Assembly (NCBI RefSeq): GCF_900110225.1
Contig: NZ_FOCW01000001.1
Coordinates: 124,001 to 188,000 of the forward strand
DNA: 64,000 nucleotides
Direction of reading: 5' to 3'
Origin: Allobrachymonas denitrificans DSM 15123
GTDB lineage: Bacteria; Pseudomonadota; Gammaproteobacteria; Burkholderiales; Burkholderiaceae_C
The position numbers were made by a program, and so were the translations under genes. Of the stretch, positions 1 through 9,351 are shown piece by piece (position 1 is the first letter of the stretch; every line of letters starts with the position of its first letter). Below the pieces are notes generated by a model that worked only from the letters and a program-made list of their open reading frames with translations, was not told the origin of the DNA and ran no database searches.

Positions 1-1732
<1,732 letters not shown>

Positions 1733-1753
1733 CCGAAAACATCGGAGCAATCC

Positions 1754-2647
1754 ATGAGTATTCTGATCAACAAGGACACCAAAGTCATCACCCAGGGTAT
1801 CACTGGCAAAACCGGCCAGTTCCACACCCGCATGTGCCGTGACTACGCGAATGGCAAGAACTGCTTCGTGGCAGGTGTCAACCCCAAGAAGGCCGGTGAA
1901 GACTTCGAAGGCATCCCGATCTACGCCAACGTGAGCGAGGCTGCCAAGCAGACCGGCGCTACCGTGTCCGTGATCTACGTTCCGCCGGCAGGTGCTGCCG
2001 CCGCCATCTGGGAAGCCTGCGAAGCCGACCTGGACCTGGCCATCTGCATCACCGAAGGCATCCCGATCCGCGACATGCTGGAAGTGCGCAACAAGATGAA
2101 GGCCAAGGAAGCCGCCGGCGGCAAGCGCACGCTGCTGCTGGGCCCCAACTGCCCCGGCACCATCACGCCTGACGAAATCAAGATCGGCATCATGCCCGGC
2201 CACATCCACAAGAAGGGCCGCGTGGGCGTGGTGAGCCGTTCCGGCACGCTGACCTACGAAGCCGTGGCACAGCTGAGCGAACTGGGCATCGGCCAGTCGA
2301 GCGCCGTCGGTATCGGTGGCGACCCGATCAACGGCCTCAAGCACATCGACGTCATGAAGATGTTCAACGACGATCCCGATACCGATGCCGTGATCATGAT
2401 CGGCGAGATCGGTGGCCCGGACGAGGCAGAAGCCGCCTACTGGTGCAAGGAAAACATGAAGAAGCCGATCGTGGGCTTCATCGCTGGCGTGACTGCGCCT
2501 CCCGGCAAGCGCATGGGCCACGCCGGTGCGCTGATCTCCGGTGGTGCCGACACGGCCGAAGCCAAGCTCGCCATCATGGAAGAGTGCGGCTTCACCGTCA
2601 CGCGCAACCCGTCCGAGATGGGCAAGCTGCTCAAGGGTCTGCTCTGA
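1754..2647 (+). CDS. sucD: Succinyl-CoA ligase, alpha subunit
   Basis: A 297-residue protein of normal family length. With SucC it interconverts succinyl-CoA and succinate, with nucleotide phosphorylation, in the cytoplasmic TCA cycle. The N-terminal Rossmann CoA-binding part shows the TQGITGKTGQFH segment. The C-terminal part carries the catalytic phospho-histidine in GHAGA (about residue 256). GPNCPGTI and SRSGTLTYE are also typical of SucD. A GGAGC ribosome site precedes ATG 1754. It lies downstream of sucC in the same operon, but the OmpA-like extension of sucC intervenes. A hairpin terminator follows at 2710-2741. Confidence 0.97.
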   Translation: MSILINKDTKVITQGITGKTGQFHTRMCRDYANGKNCFVAGVNPKKAGEDFEGIPIYANVSEAAKQTGATVSVIYVPPAGAAAAIWEACEADLDLAICITEGIPIRDMLEVRNKMKAKEAAGGKRTLLLGPNCPGTITPDEIKIGIMPGHIHKKGRVGVVSRSGTLTYEAVAQLSELGIGQSSAVGIGGDPINGLKHIDVMKMFNDDPDTDAVIMIGEIGGPDEAEAAYWCKENMKKPIVGFIAGVTAPPGKRMGHAGALISGGADTAEAKLAIMEECGFTVTRNPSEMGKLLKGLL

Positions 2648-2709
2648 TCTGACGCGGATGGCTGACCTGCAGCGCCTCGCCGGCGCACGCGGGTCGGTCT
2701 GCCGGTGAG

Positions 2710-2741
2710 AACCGCTGTTCCTTCGGGGGCAGCGGTTTTTT
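2710..2741 (+). terminator. Rho-independent terminator after sucD
   Basis: An 8-bp stem, AACCGCTG (2710-2717) with CAGCGGTT (2730-2737), closes a 12-base loop and runs into a T-tract. It lies 60 bases past the sucD stop and should end the sucCD transcript. Confidence 0.85.
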
Positions 2742-2821
2742 CATGGGCGGCTGCCCGCCAGGGTGTGCATGGCGGGTGCATTCCGGTACATTCGGAAGGC
2801 AAAGGACAAGGGTAGCATCGG

Positions 2822-5194
2822 GTGGATCAGCAGGTATCTTCGATGGTTCGGCAATCACGGGGCCGGCGCTGGGCGCGTCAGGGCCTGAACCTGTGGCGTG
2901 CGGGCGGCTGGGGCCGCGTGCTGCTGGGGCTGGTGCCCCTGCTGGTGATGCTGCCGCATGCCCTGGGCATCGTGCAGTACGGCACCGTCACCCGGCTCGA
3001 GCAGCAGGTGCACGACGTGATGCTGATGCACGGTCGCGCGCCGGCCACGCTGGATGAGCGCATCGTCATCGTCGATGTCGACGAGCAAAGCCTGCAGCAA
3101 TATGGCCGCTGGCCCTGGTCGCGCAGCGTGCTGGCCAGCCTGAGCGAGGAGCTGCTGCAGCGCCAGCAGGTGGCCGTGCTGGGCTATGACGTGTTGTTCG
3201 CCGAGCCGGAACGTGACGATACCCTGCCGCGCGTGAGCGAATGGCTGCGCAGCCAGCGCCAGTCCGGCCCGGTGCTGGACGAACAGCTGAAGCAGCTGGC
3301 CGAACGCTTCGACCGGGATGGCGAACTGGTCCGGGCCCTGCAGGGGCAGCCGGTGGTGCTGGGCTATTACTACTCGAACCGGCCGCCGGTGCTGGAAACC
3401 GGCAGCCTTACGCCGCCGCTGCGCATCAAGCCGCAGCCGGGCGACCCCGAGGTGTATCCGCGCGTGCCCCTGATGCAGGGTTATGCGGGCAGCCTTCCCG
3501 CGCTGGCGCGGGCGGTGGGGCATGGTGGTTTCATCAATGCCGAGATCGACAGCGACGGCGTGCTGCGCAGCATCCCCCTGGTGGCGCGCCGACTGGAAGA
3601 GGGCAGGACTGCCTACTATCCTGCGCTGGCCCTCGAGATGCTGATGCTGGCCCTGCAGGTGGACGCGGCGCGACTCGTGCCCCTGCAGCCCGAAGGCCTG
3701 CCCCCGCAGCAGCGCCTGATCGGTATCGAACTGGAGCAGGACGGCCGCAGCTTTCTGGTGCCGACAGTGGCTGGCGGGCGGTTTCTGGTGCCGTTCCGCA
3801 GCGGCAGCGGGGTTCCCGGGGGGCGCTATCGCTATGTGTCGGCCAAGGACGTGCTGGATGGCAGGCTGGCGGAGGGCGAGCTGCGGCACAAGCTGGTGCT
3901 GGTCGGCACGACCGCTCCAGGCCTGCGAGACCTGCGCGCCACACCGGTATCCACGGCCTATCCCGGCGTGGAGGTGCACGCCAGTGTGCTCTCGGCCATG
4001 CTCGACGGGGATTTTCTGCAGGCCCCGGATTACAGCCGCGGCTATGCCGCAGTGGCCATGATGCTTGCGGTAGGCCTGCTGCTCGTCGTGCTGGCGCGCA
4101 CCGGCATGGTGGGCGCGCTGCTCTGGAGCCTGGGCATGGCGGCGGTGTTCGTCGTCTTTCATCTGGAGCTGTTCATCCGGGAAGGCCTGATGCTGCCGCT
4201 GGCCTCGATCCTGCTGACCATCCTGCTGACCTACGTGCTGCACACCAGTTTCGGCTTTTTTGTGGAGCGGCGCACCAAGCGGCAACTGGTGGAGCTGTTC
4301 GGCCACTATGTGCCCACCGAGCTGGTGGCGCGCATGGCGACCCACCCCGAGCAGTACACCACGCAGGCGGTTTCGCGCGAACTGACCGTGATGTTCTGCG
4401 ACCTGCAGCAGTTCACCTCGCTGTCGGAATCGATGGATCCTGAGTCGCTGCAGGCGCTGCTCAATGACATCTTCAACCGCATGGCGGACGTCATCGGGCC
4501 CAACCACGGCACGATCGACAAGTACATGGGCGATTGCGTGATGGTGTTCTGGGGTGCACCCGTGGCCGACGAGGCGCATGCCTGGCACGCCGTCAAGACC
4601 GCCATCGAGTTGCGCGCCATGATGCATGGCTACAACCAGGAGCGCAGGGCCGCCGGGCTGCCCGCCATCGGGGCCAGTATCGGCATCAACACCGGACTGA
4701 TGAGCGTGGGAGACATGGGCTCGGAAATGCGGCGCAGCTACACCGTCATCGGCGATGCCGTCAACCTGGCGGCACGGCTGGAGCCGCTGGCGCGCACCTA
4801 CGGTGTACCGATGGTGGTGGGGGAGCAGACGGTGCAACAGGTGGCGCAGTGCCATTGGCAGTGGCTGGACCGTATCCGCGTGAGCGGCAAGGCACAGGCC
4901 GTCAACATCTATGTGCCCTTCACCGACGGCTCCGAGCTGGATGCCGGGCAGCAGCGGGAACTGGGACTCTGGCACCAGTTCCGCCAGGACTATCTGGCAC
5001 AGGACTGGAAACGTTGCGATGCCCTGCTGGTGCAGTTGCAGGCGCTGGCGCCGAGACGCGTTCTGTACCGGCTCTACCGGGAGCGGATTGATGACTTTCT
5101 GGCACGGCCGCCCGCAGCGGACTGGGATGGCGTGACGCTGCAGACCCTGAAGAAATCGGCTGACGTGATCTATCTCACGGAGGATGCCGGTTGA
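2822..5194 (+). CDS. CHASE2-domain class III adenylate cyclase
   Basis: A 790-residue inner-membrane cyclase predicted to make cAMP. A first membrane helix (about residues 33-52) leads into a periplasmic CHASE2 sensor (about 55-390, with VIVDVDEQSLQQYGRWPWSR). Three further helices (about 405-490) are followed by the class III catalytic domain. That domain has the metal-binding FCDLQQFTSL (about 523), the substrate Lys in KYMGDCVMVFWG (about 566), and GINTGLMSVGDMGS and YTVIGDAVNLAARLE (from about 620). The Lys/Asp pair favours ATP over GTP. The GTG at 2822 gives the longest frame; an in-frame ATG at 2843 would remove seven residues and is equally plausible. The next gene is a cyclic-nucleotide phosphodiesterase. 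The CHASE2 ligand is not known. Confidence 0.9.
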   Translation: MDQQVSSMVRQSRGRRWARQGLNLWRAGGWGRVLLGLVPLLVMLPHALGIVQYGTVTRLEQQVHDVMLMHGRAPATLDERIVIVDVDEQSLQQYGRWPWSRSVLASLSEELLQRQQVAVLGYDVLFAEPERDDTLPRVSEWLRSQRQSGPVLDEQLKQLAERFDRDGELVRALQGQPVVLGYYYSNRPPVLETGSLTPPLRIKPQPGDPEVYPRVPLMQGYAGSLPALARAVGHGGFINAEIDSDGVLRSIPLVARRLEEGRTAYYPALALEMLMLALQVDAARLVPLQPEGLPPQQRLIGIELEQDGRSFLVPTVAGGRFLVPFRSGSGVPGGRYRYVSAKDVLDGRLAEGELRHKLVLVGTTAPGLRDLRATPVSTAYPGVEVHASVLSAMLDGDFLQAPDYSRGYAAVAMMLAVGLLLVVLARTGMVGALLWSLGMAAVFVVFHLELFIREGLMLPLASILLTILLTYVLHTSFGFFVERRTKRQLVELFGHYVPTELVARMATHPEQYTTQAVSRELTVMFCDLQQFTSLSESMDPESLQALLNDIFNRMADVIGPNHGTIDKYMGDCVMVFWGAPVADEAHAWHAVKTAIELRAMMHGYNQERRAAGLPAIGASIGINTGLMSVGDMGSEMRRSYTVIGDAVNLAARLEPLARTYGVPMVVGEQTVQQVAQCHWQWLDRIRVSGKAQAVNIYVPFTDGSELDAGQQRELGLWHQFRQDYLAQDWKRCDALLVQLQALAPRRVLYRLYRERIDDFLARPPAADWDGVTLQTLKKSADVIYLTEDAG

Positions 5195-5314
5195 GGGATG
5201 GGCGGGGAGCCGCGCACACGACACCCTCGCAGACAATGGGGCAGATAGCCTGTCATCCCTGCAAGCGCCGACGCGTGCACGGTCGCGGGTGACCTTGCAA
5301 CGCTGGAGCATGGC

Positions 5315-6172
5315 ATGCAGATTTCAGTGCTGGGGTGTGCGGGGGGCATGGATACCCGTGCCCGGACCACCTGTTTCCTGATCGATGACGATACCCTGAT
5401 CGATGCCGGAACCGGCCTGTTCGATCTGCCGCTGTCGGTGCAGCAGGGCATCGACCATGTCTTCATCACGCACGCCCACCTGGACCATATCGCCGCCCTG
5501 CCGTTGCTGGCTGATGCCGGTGTGCGCCAGCGCATGGCCCAGGGGCGGGGGCCGATCCGCGTGTATGCGCTGCCTGAGGTGCTCGAGGCCATGCATGCCC
5601 ACCTGTTCAACCAGCAGATCTGGCCGGATTTCACGGTGCTTCCGACCCCGCAGCAGCCTGCCATCCAGCTGGTGCCGCTGCAGACCGGCGAGCGGCTGGA
5701 GTGGACGGCAGGCCGCTGGCTGGAGGTGCTGCCCGCCAGACACACCGTACCGGCCGTGGGCTATGCGGTCAGCCACGGAGGGGGGGCCTGGGCGTTCACG
5801 GGCGATACCGGACGCAATTCGGCGCTCTGGCAGCGGCTCAATGCCATGCATGCCGAAGGGCACGGGGTGCGCTGGCTGGTGACTGAAACAACCTTCCCGA
5901 ACACGGACCAGTCCTTTGCCGACCGCAGCGGGCATCTGACCGTGTCGGCGCTGGCTGAAGAGCTGGAGGCGCTGGATGCTGGGGAGGTCGAACTGTTCCT
6001 GAGCCACATCAAGCCGGGTGACATGGGGGCCATCCTGCGCGAGCTGGAGCCGCTGCGGACCGTGGCCGGACAGCAGCGCTGTCGCCTGCACCTGCTGCAG
6101 CAGGGGCAGACTTTCCATTTCAATGGCGTTCCGGCGAGTAGCGTGGAAAATGATATAGTACTAAATATTTAA
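5315..6172 (+). CDS. Class II 3',5'-cyclic-nucleotide phosphodiesterase, metallo-beta-lactamase fold
   Basis: A 285-residue cytoplasmic protein with the class II phosphodiesterase signature THAHLDHI (about residues 50-57), whose His and Asp residues bind the two metals. Further family features are AGTG near residue 31, the metal His in ARHTVPAVGY, FTGDTGRN and SHIKPGDMG. The predicted reaction is hydrolysis of cAMP to 5'-AMP. ATG 5315 is chosen because MQISVLGCAGG is the normal family start; an overlapping ATG at 5310 is out of frame. It lies 120 bases downstream of the cyclase on the same strand, so making and breaking the messenger are encoded side by side. Another metal-dependent hydrolase activity cannot be excluded. 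Confidence 0.82.
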   Translation: MQISVLGCAGGMDTRARTTCFLIDDDTLIDAGTGLFDLPLSVQQGIDHVFITHAHLDHIAALPLLADAGVRQRMAQGRGPIRVYALPEVLEAMHAHLFNQQIWPDFTVLPTPQQPAIQLVPLQTGERLEWTAGRWLEVLPARHTVPAVGYAVSHGGGAWAFTGDTGRNSALWQRLNAMHAEGHGVRWLVTETTFPNTDQSFADRSGHLTVSALAEELEALDAGEVELFLSHIKPGDMGAILRELEPLRTVAGQQRCRLHLLQQGQTFHFNGVPASSVENDIVLNI

Positions 6173-6202
6173 TTAATACGGCCTGAATGCGCCCGGAAGG
6201 CG

Positions 6203-6223
6203 CTGCAGGGCCTCCTGCAGGAG
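6203..6223 (+). promoter_or_regulatory. Leader hairpin overlapping the pilin ribosome-binding site
   Basis: A 7-bp perfect stem, CTGCAGG (6203-6209) with CCTGCAG (6214-6220), closes a four-base loop. The AGGAG of the pilin gene (6219-6223) overlaps the 3' arm by two bases. ATG follows at 6230. The structure could limit ribosome access. Function is inferred from geometry only. Confidence 0.45.
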
Positions 6224-6229
6224 CCTTGC

Positions 6230-6808
6230 ATGAAGCCGAACCGCCAGCGCGGATTCACCCTGATCGAACTGATGGTGGTCGTCGCCATCGTGGGCATTGC
6301 CGCCACGCTGGCGCTGTCGTCCTACCAGGACCATGTCAGCCGCACCCGCATTACCGAGGGACTGGCTCTGGCAGAGGCGGCCAAGCAGCGCATCGCCTCC
6401 GAAGGCGCCAGCTCGCAGCAGGATCTGGCCCGTGTGAGCACCAGCTGGAACCAGCAGGCCGGAGACACTGGAGCCAATGCCAAGTATGTCGAACGCGTCT
6501 GCATCGGCAATACGGACTGTGCTGCACTGGCAGACGAGAGCAACGGGGTCATCACCGTGGTGTTTCGCGAGGCTGCTGGCGTGGGAAGCAACAACCGTGT
6601 ACAGCTGGTGCCGCTGGTGCGTACCGGTGCAGATGCGGGCGCTGCGGTGCCGCTGGCCACAGCCCAGGCGGATGGCAACAGTGGTGCCATCGATTGGGCT
6701 TGTGTGGGAGCGAGCAACACCGTGGCCAGCAGCATGACAGGGGCGGACAACGTCCCGCCTCCCGACAACGCCGTCCGCGCGGAACTGCTGCCTGCCCAGT
6801 GCCGGTGA
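6230..6808 (+). CDS. Type IV pilin (PilA-like major or minor prepilin)
   Basis: A 192-residue prepilin. The leader MKPNRQRG ends in the Gly cleaved by the prepilin peptidase PilD. It is followed by [17 protein letters not shown], with Phe+1 for N-methylation and Glu+5 for filament assembly, giving a mature pilin of about 184 residues. Four cysteines in the globular head (VCIG, TDCA, WACV, AQCR) could form disulfides, the last two enclosing a C-terminal D-region-like loop. AGGAG lies seven bases before ATG 6230. The next gene is a PglL/WaaL-type ligase, so the pilin may be glycosylated. The upstream cyclase and phosphodiesterase suggest cAMP control of pili, but that is inference. Confidence 0.9.
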   Translation: MKPNRQRGFTLIELMVVVAIVGIAATLALSSYQDHVSRTRITEGLALAEAAKQRIASEGASSQQDLARVSTSWNQQAGDTGANAKYVERVCIGNTDCAALADESNGVITVVFREAAGVGSNNRVQLVPLVRTGADAGAAVPLATAQADGNSGAIDWACVGASNTVASSMTGADNVPPPDNAVRAELLPAQCR

Positions 6809-6956
6809 ATGTGCGGCACAGGTGAAACGGTAAGCTGCGGCGAAGTGCGGATGTTGTGCGGGCGCCTGGCGCAAGCAGACTGCACATCGGCCCCCATGGG
6901 CAATCCATGCGCCCCGCGGCATAATGCGGACTGCTCCGAACTCGTCCTTGGCCAGC

Positions 6957-8813
6957 ATGTCCCTCGTTTCTGAACGTTCCCCTTTCCGGCCGGTCCCGGA
7001 GACCAGCAACGCCGCCTTTCACGCGGCGTTTTTCATGCTCTGCGCCTGCGTTCCATGGCTGAACCCGGTCGCCGGCGGGGCCATGACCCCCGCCATTCCC
7101 TTGCTGACCGGCTGGATGTGCATCAGCCTGCTGTTCCTGGCCTTCCCCTCCTGGCGATCCAGCCCGTCGGCGGTGTATGCCGGCGCCTTCATCGTGGTGG
7201 CGAGTCTGGGCGGACTGGTGTTTGACCGGGCCTGGCAGTTGCTGGCCCTGGGCATGCTGATGATCGGGGCGGCGGCTGCGGTCGGCGCGCGCATGGCGCA
7301 GGATGATGCTGCCGTTGCGGCGCAGGGACACAAGCCAGCGCTGTATGCGGGTGTGCGCCTGATTGCCTGGGCGTGGTTACTGGCAGGCCTGCTCAATGCC
7401 GGCATCGGCTTGCTGCAGTATTTCCAGCACACGGCCTGGCTGGGCGATCTGGTCAACCATGCCGCGGCCGGACAGGTCTACGGCAACCTGCGCCAGCGCA
7501 ACCAGTACGCCACGCTGATGAACATCGCGCTCTGGGCGCTCTGGTATCTGTGGCAATGCGGTGCGCTGCAGCAGCTTGTCGGGCGCTGGCTGGGGCGTCA
7601 TGGAGGCACGCTGCTGGCCTGGCTGCTGATGCTGCCGCTGGCGGTGTGCATGGCACTCACGCTGTCCCGCACCGGACTGGTGCAGCTCGCGGTGCTGCTG
7701 GTGCTGCTGGCGTGGTGGGACTGGCGCCGTCCGGCTGGCGAAAGGCACGAGAGCCAGCCTTCGCGCCCGGCCGTGATGCTGTGGCTGGGTGCGATTCTGG
7801 TGGCCTATCTGGCTGCCGGCTACGTGATGCCGCACCTCGCCGGCATGACCGACATCCTGGTGCGGCTGGAGGGCAAGGACAGCCGCGCCTGCATCAGCCG
7901 TACCGTGCTCTGGAGCAACGTGCTGCAGCTGACGGCCCAGAAGCCGTGGACCGGCTGGGGCTGGGGTGAGCTGGACTATGCCCACTACTACGCCAACTAT
8001 CCCGGCACGCGTTTCTGCGACATGCTGGACAACGCCCACAACCTGCCGCTGCATCTGGCTGTGGAGCTCGGCGCCCCGCTGGCGCTGCTGTTCTGCGCCG
8101 TGGTACTGGTCTGGCTGTGGCGCTCACGCCCCTGGGCCGAGCAATCGCCGGCGCGGCAGCTGATGTGGGGCGTGCTGGCTGCCATCGGCGTGCACAGCCT
8201 GCTCGAGTATCCGCTGTGGTATGCACCGTTCCAGCTGGCCTGCGGGCTGACGCTGGGGGCGCTGTGGGCCACGGCGGCACGGACGCGCGGGCAGAAAACG
8301 CCGGCCGGCAGGCTGCCTCAGGCTGCCAGGGCGGTGGAGCAGGGTGCTGCAACCGGCGTGGCCACTGAAGGCGCAACAACCGGCAGTCCGGTCGTGGCGC
8401 CAGCAGAGCGCCATTGGCTCAAGGCCCAGTACGCCGTGGCGGTCCTGATGCTGCTCGGCCTGTTCTACGCCAGCTTCGATTTCGTGCGCGTGACCCAGCT
8501 GTACACGGCGCCGGAGGATCGGGTCTGGCCATTTGCCAGCAATACGGTGGCGCAGGCCAGCCGCACGCCGCTGTACCAGAACGCGGTGCGCTTTGCCGGC
8601 ATCAGCACCATCCCGCTCACGGAGCAGAACGCTGCCGAACAGCTGGCCCAGGCACAGCGCCTGATGCACTTCAGCCCCGAGGCGCGGGTGGTGGAGCGCA
8701 TCATCAAGGCGCTGCAGTTGCTGGGTCGCGAGGCGGAGGCACAGCAGGCCATTGCGCACTTCCGCACCGTGTATCCGCGCGAGTTTGCGGACTGGGAGCG
8801 CGAGCAGCACTAG
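6957..8813 (+). CDS. O-antigen ligase / PglL-type O-oligosaccharyltransferase
   Basis: A 618-residue multi-span inner-membrane protein of the Wzy/WaaL/PglL superfamily. These transfer lipid-linked glycan in the periplasm, either to lipid A core or to pilin and other proteins. Visible features are about a dozen hydrophobic segments, LSRTGLVQLAVLLVLLAWW, the periplasmic loop with GWGWGELDYAHYYANYP, and the conserved DNAHNLPLHL stretch (about residue 356). A hydrophilic C-terminal part follows the last helix (QYAVAVLMLLGLFYASF), as in PglL/PilO proteins. ATG 6957 is preferred; an in-frame ATG at 6924 adds eleven residues. Its position after the pilin gene favours pilin glycosylation, but the acceptor cannot be read from sequence. 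Confidence 0.82.
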   Translation: MSLVSERSPFRPVPETSNAAFHAAFFMLCACVPWLNPVAGGAMTPAIPLLTGWMCISLLFLAFPSWRSSPSAVYAGAFIVVASLGGLVFDRAWQLLALGMLMIGAAAAVGARMAQDDAAVAAQGHKPALYAGVRLIAWAWLLAGLLNAGIGLLQYFQHTAWLGDLVNHAAAGQVYGNLRQRNQYATLMNIALWALWYLWQCGALQQLVGRWLGRHGGTLLAWLLMLPLAVCMALTLSRTGLVQLAVLLVLLAWWDWRRPAGERHESQPSRPAVMLWLGAILVAYLAAGYVMPHLAGMTDILVRLEGKDSRACISRTVLWSNVLQLTAQKPWTGWGWGELDYAHYYANYPGTRFCDMLDNAHNLPLHLAVELGAPLALLFCAVVLVWLWRSRPWAEQSPARQLMWGVLAAIGVHSLLEYPLWYAPFQLACGLTLGALWATAARTRGQKTPAGRLPQAARAVEQGAATGVATEGATTGSPVVAPAERHWLKAQYAVAVLMLLGLFYASFDFVRVTQLYTAPEDRVWPFASNTVAQASRTPLYQNAVRFAGISTIPLTEQNAAEQLAQAQRLMHFSPEARVVERIIKALQLLGREAEAQQAIAHFRTVYPREFADWEREQH

Positions 8814-8930
8814 CCGTTTTTACACGCGTGTGCGGCGCACCAATTACAATAGTTCGTTGACCCAAGACGCGGTCGGGGCGCAGCCTGTGCCGCCGCCGTG
8901 CCAATTCACCCCATTTCAGGAGTCCAATCC

Positions 8931-9257
8931 GTGTTCATTTCCAATGCCTACGCTCAGGCCGCCGGCGGCGCTTCGGGCGATCCGATGTCGTCCATCATGT
9001 CTTTCCTGCCGATGATCGCGATGTTCGCGGTGCTGTACTTCGTGATGATCCGTCCGCAGATGAAGAAACAGAAGGAACACCGCGCCATGGTCGAGGCCCT
9101 GGCAGCTGGCGATGAAGTCGTGACGGCCGGTGGCATTCTCGGCAAGGTCACGCGTGTGCGTGACGGCAACGTCGACGTGCAGGTGGCCAACGGCGTTGAA
9201 GTGCAGCTGCAGAAGAGCGCCGTGGTGCAGGTGCTGCCCAAGGGCACCATCAAGTAA
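8931..9257 (+). CDS. yajC: Sec translocon accessory subunit YajC
   Basis: A 108-residue single-span inner-membrane protein that joins SecDF in the holo-translocon. It has the usual short periplasmic N-terminus (FISNAYAQ), one helix (SFLPMIAMFAVLYFVMI), the RPQMKKQKEH motif straight after it, and a small cytoplasmic domain with GDEVVTAGGILGKV. The GTG at 8931 is chosen because it follows CAGGAG at 8917-8922 and gives the standard family N-terminus; a longer frame starts at 8898. It leads the secD-secF operon. Confidence 0.96.
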   Translation: MFISNAYAQAAGGASGDPMSSIMSFLPMIAMFAVLYFVMIRPQMKKQKEHRAMVEALAAGDEVVTAGGILGKVTRVRDGNVDVQVANGVEVQLQKSAVVQVLPKGTIK

Positions 9258-9351
9258 TTCCCCGCGAATGGCGCCAGGCCGGGTGGCCGGGCGCTCCCGG
9301 CAGGTGCGGACCACGCGTGTCCGGCCTGCTGTTTGTTGAAAGACGCAAGCC

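Noticed and set aside
2855-5311. An 818-codon minus-strand open frame opposite the cyclase
   Set aside because: Antisense to a well-supported CHASE2 cyclase; composition is His/Gln-rich with no motif.
8822-8831. Palindrome ACACGCGTGT upstream of yajC as an operator
   Set aside because: A ten-base palindrome is expected by chance in this much GC-rich sequence and no promoter elements align with it.
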